Assembly (NCBI RefSeq): GCF_001940165.2
Contig: NZ_CP135162.1
Coordinates: forward strand, 423,501-487,500
Direction of reading: 5' to 3'
Length of the DNA stretch: 64,000 nucleotides
Source: Roseburia sp. 831b
GTDB lineage: Bacteria; Bacillota; Clostridia; Lachnospirales; Lachnospiraceae
The notes beneath the pieces are model-generated. The model was given only the letters and a program-made list of their open reading frames with translations, was not told the origin of the DNA and did no database searches. Of the stretch, positions 1 through 9,334 are shown piece after piece. The first letter of the stretch is position 1. Each line of letters opens with the position of its first letter. The position numbers and the translations under genes were made by a program.

Positions 1-1
1 G

Positions 2-319
2 ATTGCGATTGCGCGCTCCGTGTTAAAGGATGCACCAATCGTCGTGCTAGACGAGGCGACAGCCTATACGAACCCGGAGAGCGAGGCTGTGATTCAGGCC
101 TCAGGGGCAAAGCTTGTCCGCGGAAAAACATTGATTGTTATTGCACACCGCCTTTCTACCGTTGCCGATGCCGATAAGATTTTTGTCATTGAAAATGGAA
201 AAGTAGAAGAGTGCGGAACACATGAGGAACTGTTAGGACAGCAAAAACTTTATCAAAAGATGTGGGAAGCCCATATTTCCACAAAAGATGACGGAGAGGA
301 GAATACTGTTTATGCTTAA
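2..319 (+). CDS. ABC exporter subunit, C-terminal part (cut by window start)
   Basis: This is the 3' end of a fused membrane/ATPase exporter subunit; only the last part of the nucleotide-binding domain is inside the window. The reading frame is open from base 2. It shows the Walker B segment (IVVLDEAT) and the switch-region histidine (VIAHRLS). The D-loop reads AYTNPESE instead of the usual SxxDPESE, a small departure. It overlaps the next exporter gene by 8 bases (ATGCTTAA), the usual arrangement of heterodimeric exporters made of two half-transporters. Family knowledge says it would sit in the cytoplasmic membrane and export a peptide, lipid or drug. The substrate cannot be told. Its partner is broken, so this subunit may be orphaned. 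Confidence 0.85.
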   Translation: MAIARSVLKDAPIVVLDEATAYTNPESEAVIQASGAKLVRGKTLIVIAHRLSTVADADKIFVIENGKVEECGTHEELLGQQKLYQKMWEAHISTKDDGEENTVYA

Positions 320-1829
320 AATATATCAGAAATTCTTTCGCTTTTGCGGAAAAGTAAACAAAGGAAAATTCTACCGCTCCTTAGCAGACGGCGTAATGAT
401 TGCAATGATGGAGGCATTAAAAATTCCGGCGATGCTTTTGATGCTTCAGGGAGCAATCAATGGAACCATTACAGGAACTTTGATTTTAGAGTGTGTAGGA
501 ATTTTAGTGGCAAGTATTCTTATCAGTGCGGCATTCAAATACCGCTCCACGATGTATCAGTGTGAGGCAGGGTATGGAACGGCAGCAGGAAAAAGAATTG
601 AGATTGCCCAGCATCTGCGCTATCTGCCGATGGGGTATTTTAACCGGAACAGCCTAGGTTCCATCACATCTGTCACAACAAACACGATGGAAGGACTTGC
701 AGACGTAGCGACAAGAGTAGTTATGATGACAACGCAGGGAATTTTATCACCGGAATTATTGCAGTTTTGATGCTGCTTTATGACTGGCGCATCGGACTTA
801 TTGTATTTGCGGGAATTGCTCTGTTTTTCCTGGCAAACAGCCGGATACAGAAAAAGAGCCAGCGGCTTTCTCCAAGAAAATATGAGGTGGACCGCTCCCT
901 GGTTGAAAAAGTAATCGAGTATGTGCAGAGGATTTCCGAGGTAAAAAGTTACAACCTGACCGGAAAAATGGCTGGAAAATTAAATCGGGCAATTCAGGAA
1001 AACACAGACTGCAACACGGAGATGGAGCTTACGTTTGTTCCTTTGATGGCATTACAGAATGGGATTATCAAACTGACCGGAGTTGCCATCACGCTCTGTT
1101 CCGTAGCTTTTTATCTAAACGGAAGCATGGAACTTTTAATCTGCATCGGAATGATTATCTGCTCGTTTATGGTATTTTCAAGTTTAGAGCAGGCGGGAAA
1201 TTATTCGGCATTGCTTCGTACCGTGGATGTCTCTGTGGACCGTGCACAGGAGATTTTAGACTTGTCGGCGATGGATATTGATGGAAAAGAAATCACACCG
1301 CAGACGCATGATGTAGAATTGCGGGATGTAACATTTTCCTATGAAAAGAAGAAAATTATCGACGGTATTTCGGTTCGGATTCCGGAAAAAACGACAACGG
1401 CAATCGTTGGACCTTCCGGTGGCGGAAAGACCACACTGTGTCATCTGATTGCAAGATTCTGGGATACCGATACCGGTGAGATTTTATTGGGCGGTCACAA
1501 TGTAAAAGAGTACAGCATGGACAGCCTGATGAAAAACTTCAGTTTCGTGTTCCAGAATGTGTATTTATTCCAGGATACGATTGCGAATAACATCCGCTTC
1601 GGACAGGAGGACGCCCCGATGGAAAAAGTAATCGAGGCGGCAAAACAGGCGTGCTGCCACGACTTTATCATGGCGCTGCCGGACGGCTATGAGACGGGCG
1701 GACACCATCCTTGTCGTAGACAAGGGAAAAATTGTGCAGCAGGGCAGACATGAGGAACTGATGCAGCAGGATGGAATCTACAGGCGGTTTGTGACATCAC
1801 GTGAGCTTGCGGCAAGCTGGAAATTGTAA
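312..1829 (+). pseudogene. ABC exporter half-transporter, frameshifted and deleted
   Basis: The gene starts at the ATG at 312, with a GGAGAGGAG ribosome site at 293-301, and encodes a membrane domain followed by an ATPase domain. Near 741 the frame shifts: the first frame ends at 770, while the homologous protein continues in another frame (FITGIIAVLML then LYDWRIGL). This is consistent with loss of one A from a run of A/T. Walker A (GPSGGGKTT) is intact near 1415-1440. After ALPDGYET (about 1690) the protein jumps straight to the C-terminal end (DTILVVDKGKIVQQG), which runs in another frame to the stop at 1827. The ABC signature, Walker B and H-loop are missing, so an internal deletion removed the catalytic half. 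It cannot encode an active ATPase. An assembly error is possible but would have to explain both lesions. Confidence 0.85.
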
Positions 1830-1857
1830 AAGTGAGAAATCCTCTCAATAGGAATTC

Positions 1858-1886
1858 TTGATTTTCCTGTTAAAATTCATTATGAT
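1858..1886 (+). promoter_or_regulatory. Promoter of the enolase gene
   Basis: A -35 box TTGATT (1858-1863) and a -10 box TATGAT (1881-1886) are separated by exactly 17 bases. The predicted transcription start near 1893 coincides with the first base of a hairpin, so the transcript would begin with a stem. Confidence 0.75.
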
Positions 1887-1892
1887 AAACGA

Positions 1893-3324
<1,432 letters not shown>

Positions 3325-3403
3325 AACGTTCCTGTAATTCTACATCTGAATTCTTGGAAACATACACTTTTTCAGGATTCTTATAAAGTTTATACAAATT
3401 TAT

Positions 3404-3460
3404 AAAATACACGTTGTGTAATTATAGAACACATGCTATAATATACGCAACGTGTATTTT
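3404..3460 (+). promoter_or_regulatory. Promoter embedded between two operator palindromes
   Basis: A promoter (-35 TTGTGT at 3414-3419, 17-base spacer, -10 TATAAT at 3437-3442) lies between a perfect 13-base inverted repeat (AAAATACACGTTG at 3404-3416 and its complement at 3448-3460). Each arm is itself part of a palindrome of the form TACAC-N3-GTGTA: perfect at 3408-3420, overlapping the -35, and one mismatch at 3444-3456, over the start point. The centres are 36 bp apart. This is the layout of a two-site repressor, and the downstream gene encodes an HTH protein, so autoregulation is the simplest reading. Confidence 0.7.
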
Positions 3461-3505
3461 GTGTTTTAAATCAAACTTTGAAACTAGAATGTGAGGAGGC
3501 AGTTT

Positions 3506-4282
3506 ATGAAGGAGAAGGAAGTGCTTACGGAATGTCAGAAGAAGATGAAGGAGCTTCGGGAAGAGACAGGAATGAACCGCAAGGAGTTTTGCGAGCAGTT
3601 TGATATTCCATACAGAACGGTGACGGAGTGGGAGCGTGGCAATCGAAATGCACCCGGTTATGTGCTGCGTTTTATGGAATACTATATTGCAATGGAAAAA
3701 GTGAAAGAGCGCTCGAAACAGAAGGATTTTTTGGCAGAAGAATTCGAGACCAAAAGATTACGGATACGCCATTTCAAAAAGGAAGATGCAGAGTCTTGTT
3801 ATCAGGGCTGGGGAAAGGATGAGAGACTGGGAAGTTTTATATTGGGCTATCCGATGAACTTACCACAGATGGAAGATTTTGTGGGGAAGCAGCTTTTCAA
3901 TGAGAATGCATGGGTTATCGTAGAAAAAGAAAGCGGAAGCTGCATTGGTGCTATAACGGTTACGATTCCATATACACAGCTTGGCATCGGGGAAGCAGGC
4001 TATGTCATAGGAGAGCATTATCAGAGAAAAGGCTATGCGTATGAGGCGGTGAAGTGTATATTACAACACTATCTGGTGGAGCGTGATTTGTATATGATAG
4101 AAGCAAAGTATCAGGAGAAGAATATAGCATCTGCCGGATTGTTGAAGAAATTAGGGTTTAAGGTGGATGGAACACTAAGAAACCGGAGGGTTGAGGTTTC
4201 CTCCGGCGAGCGAAGAAATCTGGTGGTATGTTCCATTACAGGTGATGAATATAAGGAGAAGAATGCTTATGAAGAAAACTAA
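3506..4282 (+). CDS. HTH domain fused to GNAT-family acetyltransferase
   Basis: A 258-residue fusion. Residues about 5-65 form an XRE-like helix-turn-helix (LREETGMNRKEFCEQF, then IPYRTVTEWERG). Residues about 75-250 form a RimJ/RimL-type GNAT acetyltransferase, with the acetyl-CoA loop region around YQRKGYAYEA and the C-terminal ASAGLLKKLGF. I chose the ATG at 3506 because GAGGAGG (3493-3499) sits 6 bases upstream; the GTG at 3491 would contain that site. The protein could both bind DNA at the flanking palindromes and acetylate a small molecule, protein or aminoacyl-tRNA. The substrate is unknown. The stop overlaps the next gene by 14 bases, indicating translational coupling. Confidence 0.85.
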   Translation: MKEKEVLTECQKKMKELREETGMNRKEFCEQFDIPYRTVTEWERGNRNAPGYVLRFMEYYIAMEKVKERSKQKDFLAEEFETKRLRIRHFKKEDAESCYQGWGKDERLGSFILGYPMNLPQMEDFVGKQLFNENAWVIVEKESGSCIGAITVTIPYTQLGIGEAGYVIGEHYQRKGYAYEAVKCILQHYLVERDLYMIEAKYQEKNIASAGLLKKLGFKVDGTLRNRRVEVSSGERRNLVVCSITGDEYKEKNAYEEN

Positions 4283-5309
4283 AGAAGACATTACAATCAG
4301 AAGCTCTGCCGGAGAATACTTATCGTACATAGCCGCAACGGGCAATGGGGATGTTGACATGGAGGTCTTATATTTTGAGGAGTCTATCTGGATGACACAG
4401 AAGATGATGGCAACGATGTATGACGTTACAAAACAAAATATCAGTCAGCATATACAGAAAATTTTTGACGACAATGAGTTAGAGGAAGCGTCAACTGTAA
4501 AGAATTTCTTGACAGTTCAAAAGGAGGGTGCAAGACAGGTTGAACGGGAACTGGTTCATTACAATCTCCCTATGATTATCGCAGTCGGTTTCAAAGTGAA
4601 TTCGATAAGAGCCGTCCAGTTTCGAAAGTGGGTCAACCAGATTGCGACCACTTATACCATTAAAGGATGGGTAATGGATTCGGAACGGTTGAAGGAAGGA
4701 ACGTTTTTATCGGATCAATATTTTGAGGAACAGCTGGAGAAAATACGTGAAATCCGCTTGTCAGAACGAAAATTTTATCAGAAGATTACGGACATTTACG
4801 CGACGGCGGTAGATTATGACAAGACCGCTAAGACAACGAAGGATTTTTTTGCAAAGGTGCAAAATAAGATGCATTATGCGGTACATGGGCATACCGCGGC
4901 GGAGCTTATTTATGAGAGAGCGGATGCTGCCAGGGTGCATATGGGACTGCATACATGGAAGGATGCACCGGATGGGAAAATAATTCCAAGCGATGTTGTG
5001 GTAGCAAAGAATTATTTATCAAAAGAAGAGATGGAATCGTTAACCAGAATTGTGTCGGCTTATCTTGACTTAGCAGAAGACCGGGCGAAAAGAAAGATTC
5101 CAATGACAATGGAAGACTGGGCAAAAAGATTAGACATCTTTTTACAGGCAGACGACAGAGAAATTCTGCAGGATCCAGGAAAGATAACAGCGAAGATTGC
5201 AGAAGAACATGCCTTGTCAGAATTTGAAAAATATAGAATTATCCAGGATGAACAGTTTTTATCGGATTACGACAAATATTTGCTGGAGTTAGAACAATCC
5301 ACAAAATAA
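4269..5309 (+). CDS. RhuM family protein
   Basis: A 346-residue RhuM-type protein, a family named after a Salmonella pathogenicity-island gene and common on islands and prophages. Family features are the N-terminal winged-helix-like segment (WMTQKMMATMYDVTKQNISQHI), the central RQVERELVHYNLPMIIAVGFKVNS block, and the conserved AVHGHTAAELI segment. The start at 4269 is 9 bases after AAGGAGA; the ATG at 4263 is too close to it. The gene overlaps the HTH-GNAT gene and shares its promoter. The molecular activity of RhuM proteins is not established. The pairing suggests a toxin-antitoxin-like or defence role, but this is inference. Confidence 0.88.
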   Translation: MKKTKEDITIRSSAGEYLSYIAATGNGDVDMEVLYFEESIWMTQKMMATMYDVTKQNISQHIQKIFDDNELEEASTVKNFLTVQKEGARQVERELVHYNLPMIIAVGFKVNSIRAVQFRKWVNQIATTYTIKGWVMDSERLKEGTFLSDQYFEEQLEKIREIRLSERKFYQKITDIYATAVDYDKTAKTTKDFFAKVQNKMHYAVHGHTAAELIYERADAARVHMGLHTWKDAPDGKIIPSDVVVAKNYLSKEEMESLTRIVSAYLDLAEDRAKRKIPMTMEDWAKRLDIFLQADDREILQDPGKITAKIAEEHALSEFEKYRIIQDEQFLSDYDKYLLELEQSTK

Positions 5310-5410
5310 AAAATGATAAAATTTCTCAACAAAGAAAAAAGCATGGAAATGTCGAAAAATAGGATTATAATATATAGTTAATAGCTAAAACCTATGAGGA
5401 GGCAGATAAC

Positions 5411-5722
5411 ACGTTAAAGAAGTTGAAAAAGATTGATCCAAAGAAAACAGGCATTTTTGCAGCAGGGGTACTGTTTGGTACTGCCGGAATTAAGATTCTT
5501 TCCAGCAAAGATGCAAAGAAACTTTACACAAACTGTACTGCAGCCGTACTTCGTGCAAAAGAATGTGTGATGAAGACTGCAACAACCGTACAGGAAAATG
5601 CAGAGGATATTTATGCAGAGGCTCAGCAGATTAATGAGGAAAGAGCTACAAAGGAAGCAGAAGTATTTTCTGAGGAAGAAGTTTCAGAGGAAGAAGTTTC
5701 CGAAACAGAAACAGAGGAATAA
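5411..5722 (+). CDS. DUF6110-like small protein; apparent ACG in place of the start codon
   Basis: A protein of about 103 residues with one hydrophobic segment near the N-terminus (TGIFAAGVLFGTAGIKIL) and a very acidic C-terminal tail with repeated SEEEV units. It resembles the DUF6110 family found beside metal P-type ATPases, as here. The strong ribosome site GAGGAGG (5396-5402) is 8 bases before ACG at 5411, which reads on as LKKLKKIDPKKTG. The first standard start in frame is TTG at 5423, 20 bases away and too far. Either initiation occurs at ACG, or an ATG has mutated and expression is weak. The protein is probably membrane-anchored and its function is unknown. Confidence 0.65.
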   Translation, partial: TLKKLKKIDPKKTGIFAAGVLFGTAGIKILSSKDAKKLYTNCTAAVLRAKECVMKTATTVQENAEDIYAEAQQINEERATKEAEVFSEEEVSEEEVSETETEE

Positions 5723-5731
5723 AAAATGAGG

Positions 5732-5766
5732 ACACCTATGACCTTTTTGGGGTTATAGGTGTTTTA
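5732..5766 (+). terminator. Intrinsic terminator-like hairpin between DUF6110 and ATPase genes
   Basis: ACACCTAT (5732-5739) pairs with ATAGGTGT (5755-5762), with further pairing inside (ACC with GGT), followed by TTTTAT. It would reduce read-through into the ATPase gene. Confidence 0.7.
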
Positions 5767-5840
5767 TCGTTTTCATCAGCCCATAAATCCAAGATGCGTA
5801 AAAGTAACGCAGACCTGGAGAAGAAAATTGGAGTAAAGAC

Positions 5841-7944
5841 ATGAAATTTAAAATAGAACATGAGATAAAGGGAAGAATCAGAATCCATGTGATACAGAAG
5901 AGAATGTCGTTTGAGCAGGCAGATATGCTTCAATATTATCTGGATGAACAGGAAATGGTTCTTTCTGCAAAAATAAAAGAGCGTACCCAGGATATTACAG
6001 TATGTTATCAGGGAGAGCGGGAGGAATTACTTGATATTTTAAAGAAGTTTTCTTATGAAAAAGTAGAGCTGCCACAGGATTATTGTAAGAATTCCGGCAG
6101 GGAAATGAGCCGTGAGTATTGGGACAGATTAGTCAATCAGACCGTGCTTCATTTTGGAAATAAGATTTTTCTGCCGTATGAAATCCGTGCAGGAATCACA
6201 CTGGTGAAATCCGCAAAATATATCTGGCAGGGAGTAAAGACACTTGCACGTGGAAAAATTGAGGTTCCGGTGCTGGATGCAACGGCAATCGGCGTATCAA
6301 TTCTTCGTGGTGATTATGCAACTGCAGGTTCTGTGATGTATCTGCTTGGTGTAGGCGAAACCTTAGAGGAGTGGACATACAAAAAGTCCGTCGGAGACCT
6401 CGCAAGAAGCATGTCCTTAAATATTGATAAAGTATGGCTGGTAAGAGAAAATCAGGAAATACAGGTTTCCGCTTCTACCGTAAAAGCAAAGGACTGTATC
6501 CGGGTACATATGGGCAATCTGATTCCGTTTGACGGAGTTGTGACAGACGGGGAAGCAATGGTAAACCAGGCATCCCTTACCGGGGAATCAGAGCCGGTAA
6601 GAAAGGTCAAAGGAGGCGTGGTTTACGCTGGAACTGTGGTAGAAGAAGGCGAAATCACATTAGAGGTAAAAGAGGCAAATGGCGCCAGCAAGTATGATAA
6701 GATTATGACGATGATTGAGGAATCAGAGAAACTGAAATCATCCTTAGAAGGAAAGGCAGAGCACCTCGCAGACCGGTTAGTTCCATATACCTTTGCAGGA
6801 ACCGGACTGGTATGGCTGCTTTCCCGTAACGAAGGCGCTTTCGGTTCTGATGGTAGACTTTTCCTGTGCGTTAAAGCTTGCAATGCCATTGTCGGTTCTT
6901 TCTGCAATTCGTGAGGCAAATACCTACGATATTACCGTAAAAGGTGGCAAATACCTAGAGGCGATGGCGGAGGCAGATACGATTGTATTTGATAAAACAG
7001 GAACGCTGACGAAGGCTCAGCCAACCGTTACACAGGTGATTTCGTTTAATGATATGGAACCGGATGAACTGCTTCGTGTTGCGGCGTGTTTAGAAGAATA
7101 TTTTCCACATTCCATGGCGAAAGCAGTTGTACGTGAGGCACAAAGAAAAAATTTAGTGCACGAGGAACTTCATTCAAAAGTAGAATATATTGTGGCACAT
7201 GGAATTTCATCCAAGATAGAGGATAAAAAGGTCATTATCGGAAGTTATCATTTCGTATTTGAAGATGAGAAAACCATGATACCGGAAGAAAAAAAAGAAT
7301 TGTTTGACGAACTTCCACCGCAGTATTCCCAGCTTTATATGGCAATGGATGGAAAACTTGCCGCAGTAATCTGCATTGAAGACCCGCTGCGAAAAGAGGC
7401 CGCAGATGTTGTAAAATTATTGCGGAAAAATGGAATTACAAAAGTAGTTATGATGACCGGAGACAGCGAGCGGATTGCAGGTAATATTGCAAAAAAAGTT
7501 GGCGTGGATGAGTATCATTCAGAGGTGCTTCCGGAAGATAAAGCAGAATTTGTAAGAAAAGAAAGAGAAGCCGGACGAAAGGTCATTATGATTGGCGATG
7601 GAATCAATGATTCGCCGGCATTATCAGCCGCGGATGTAGGTGTTGCAATCAGAGCAGGAGCAGAGATTGCAAGGGAGATTGCGGATGTAACAATCGGTGC
7701 AGAAGATTTAGGCGAGATTGTTGTGTTAAAGAAATTGAGCAATGCACTGATGGAGCGAATCCGCAAGAATTACAAAGTCATCGTCGGATTTAACACAGCC
7801 TTGATTTTGCTTGGAGTAGGTGGCATTATTCAGCCAACTACATCTGCATTGCTTCACAATACATCGACACTGATTATCAGTACGAAAAGCATGAAAAATC
7901 TTTTAGAGGAAGAGAAGAAAGCTGCTTCACCAGAGAAAGTCTAA
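5841..7944 (+). pseudogene. Heavy-metal (P1B-type) transporting ATPase, frameshifted
   Basis: The two reading frames together form a full P-type ATPase of about 700 residues. The first part (from ATG 5841) has an N-terminal HMA-like domain and the actuator motif LTGESEP. The second part has the phosphorylation site DKTGTLTK, MTGDSERIA, and GDGINDSPALSAADVG. The frame changes at 6826-6831 (LLSRN, then VTKALSVLMVDFSCALKL). The sequence there, CGTAACGAAG, suggests loss of one GTAAC from an ancestral tandem GTAACGTAAC. The transmembrane metal motif is FSCALKL rather than CPC, typical of a poorly characterised P1B subgroup. Its 3' end overlaps the convergent antiporter gene by 4 bases. The gene is inactive unless slippage restores the frame. 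Confidence 0.85.
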
Positions 7945-7970
7945 TGACTTTCTCTGGTAAGCAGCTTTTT
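7921..7970. terminator. Bidirectional terminator formed by two overlapping 3' coding ends
   Basis: Bases 7921-7941 pair with 7946-7965 (GACTTTCTCTGGT core), giving a stem of about 20 bp with one bulge and a TAAT loop. T5 follows at 7966-7970 on the plus strand, and an A-rich run precedes on the other side. The loop and stem contain the TAA stop of the ATPase gene (7942-7944) and the TAG stop of the antiporter gene (7941-7943 on the minus strand). Confidence 0.85.
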
Positions 7971-9143
7971 GTAGGTAGCTTCCATTCCAAAAGCTCCGAG
8001 CGGAGCTGTAAGAATAATTGCCATGACCGCTACTGACAGAACAAGTTTTCCACATGCAAGTCCAGAGGCGAGAGGCACGGAACCAATCGCCGCCTGTACC
8101 GTAGCTTTTGGTAAATATGCAATCACACAAAAAATGCGTTCTTTCCAATTCAGATTTGTTTTTGCGGTACATAATAATACGCCACATGCCCGAAAGAGCA
8201 GGGCGATAAAAATCATAAGAATGGCAGCAAATCCAGCTTTTAATGTGTAGCGGATGTCCACCGCTGCACCAACCAATACAAACAGCATAACCTCAGCGGC
8301 AATCCACAGCTTCCCAAATTTTTCGGACAAACGTTTTGACACAAAAGCAATACTTTTCATTTTTAAGACGCAGGCCATACTCACAACTGCTAACAGACCG
8401 GATATAGCGACTTTTCCCTCGAGCCAGCCTTCCACGGCAACAAGCAGGAAGGAAACACCCAGAACAATAATTACTTTTGTGCTGTTTCTTACATAATGCT
8501 TTTTCGCATAAGCAGTTTCAAAAAAACAATAAAGAAGATATCCGGCTGCCACTCCCAGCAGAATTCCCAAAACAATAGAAACCGGCACATTCAAAAAGTC
8601 TTTCATATGAGCAGTTCCACCTTGTGCCATGCCAAGAAATGTCGTAAATAGCACAATGACAAAGATATCATCACAGGAGGCACCAGCCAAAATCATCTGT
8701 GGAATTGCCTTCTTAGTACCATACTTGTTTTCCATGAGCTGTACCATTTTTGGAACAACAACGGCCGGGGAAACAGCACCTAACACAGCTCCCATGACAG
8801 CAGCTTCGATTCTGGTGATGCCAAAAAGAACAGGAGCAGCTAACACGTATCCTATCATTTCACAGGTTGCCGGAACAAAGGAAAGCATGATTGCCGGCCG
8901 TCCAACTTTTTTCAAATCCGCTAAATCCAAAGACAAACCAGCTTTAATCAATATGATAATGAGGGCCATCTTCCGTAAATTCGCTGATATTGAGAGTATG
9001 GAAGGGTCAAGAAAGTTTAGAACATACGGACCTAAAACGATACCGGTAAAAAGCATACCGATAATTTTTGGAAGCTTCAGGCGCTGGCAAATAGCTCCCG
9101 TGGCTAAACCAACAAGAAAAATAAGTGATAATGATGTTAACAT
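7941..9143 (-). CDS. Cation:proton antiporter (CPA family), fluoride-riboswitch controlled
   Basis: A 400-residue integral membrane protein with about 12-13 hydrophobic segments, of the monovalent cation:proton antiporter superfamily. Family-like elements are the N-terminal GxxxGxxCQRLKLPKIIGML, the GAVLGAVSPAVVVPKM segment and the paired acidic residues in ILAGASCDDIFVI. The start at 9143 follows AAAGGAGG 6 bases upstream; upstream in-frame codons fall inside the riboswitch terminator. A fluoride riboswitch lies in its leader. Antiporters of this kind are a known fluoride-riboswitch gene class, which suggests a role in fluoride or ion stress. The exact ion is unknown. Confidence 0.9.
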   Translation of the reverse strand: MLTSLSLIFLVGLATGAICQRLKLPKIIGMLFTGIVLGPYVLNFLDPSILSISANLRKMALIIILIKAGLSLDLADLKKVGRPAIMLSFVPATCEMIGYVLAAPVLFGITRIEAAVMGAVLGAVSPAVVVPKMVQLMENKYGTKKAIPQMILAGASCDDIFVIVLFTTFLGMAQGGTAHMKDFLNVPVSIVLGILLGVAAGYLLYCFFETAYAKKHYVRNSTKVIIVLGVSFLLVAVEGWLEGKVAISGLLAVVSMACVLKMKSIAFVSKRLSEKFGKLWIAAEVMLFVLVGAAVDIRYTLKAGFAAILMIFIALLFRACGVLLCTAKTNLNWKERIFCVIAYLPKATVQAAIGSVPLASGLACGKLVLSVAVMAIILTAPLGAFGMEATYKKLLTRESH

Positions 9144-9164
9144 AAAATATCCTCCTTTAAGCGC

Positions 9165-9213
9165 AAAAAAGCTGATGCTTTCTGCGACAATGATAATCGT
9201 AGAAGTCATCAGC
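9165..9213 (-). terminator. Riboswitch expression platform: intrinsic terminator
   Basis: On the minus strand GCTGATG (9213-9207) pairs with CATCAGC (9177-9171), followed by six T residues (9170-9165). The 5' arm is the conserved 3' part of the fluoride aptamer, so ligand binding and terminator formation exclude each other. This predicts an ON switch: fluoride permits transcription. Confidence 0.85.
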
Positions 9214-9256
9214 CAATAAGCAGTTTAGGTTTCCCAAGGGAGAACTTCATTCCCTG
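9199..9256 (-). promoter_or_regulatory. Fluoride riboswitch (crcB motif)
   Basis: The minus-strand RNA reads AGGGAAUGAAGUUCUCCCU, then a linker, then AAACUGC, then GGCUGAUGACUUCUAC. It has the crcB layout: stem AGGGA/UCUCCCU, pseudoknot GAAGU with ACUUC, the conserved AAACUGC and the CUGAUG...CUAC terminal element. The usual GAUG of the first loop reads AAUG here. Confidence 0.9.
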
Positions 9257-9269
9257 TCAATTTATATAA

Positions 9270-9298
9270 AAATTACACCTCTTTTTTGAAAATGTCAA
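9270..9298 (-). promoter_or_regulatory. Promoter of the fluoride-riboswitch antiporter unit
   Basis: On the minus strand a consensus -35 TTGACA (9298-9293) is followed after 17 bases by TAATTT (9275-9270). The transcript would start near 9263, a few bases before the aptamer. Confidence 0.7.
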
Positions 9299-9312
9299 GA
9301 TGTTTTCAAAAT

Positions 9313-9334
9313 AAAGTTAGGAGAAACTAACTTT
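9313..9334 (-). terminator. Inverted repeat at the 3' end of the chemotaxis receptor gene
   Basis: AAAGTTAG (9313-9320) and CTAACTTT (9327-9334) form an 8-bp stem that includes the stop codon of the receptor gene. On the minus strand it is followed by a T-rich stretch (ATTTTG), so it may terminate transcription. Confidence 0.5.

Noticed and set aside
8629..9219. Open frame on the plus strand opposite the antiporter gene
   Set aside because: It mirrors the codon structure of the antiporter and would run through its riboswitch; composition is atypical of real proteins.
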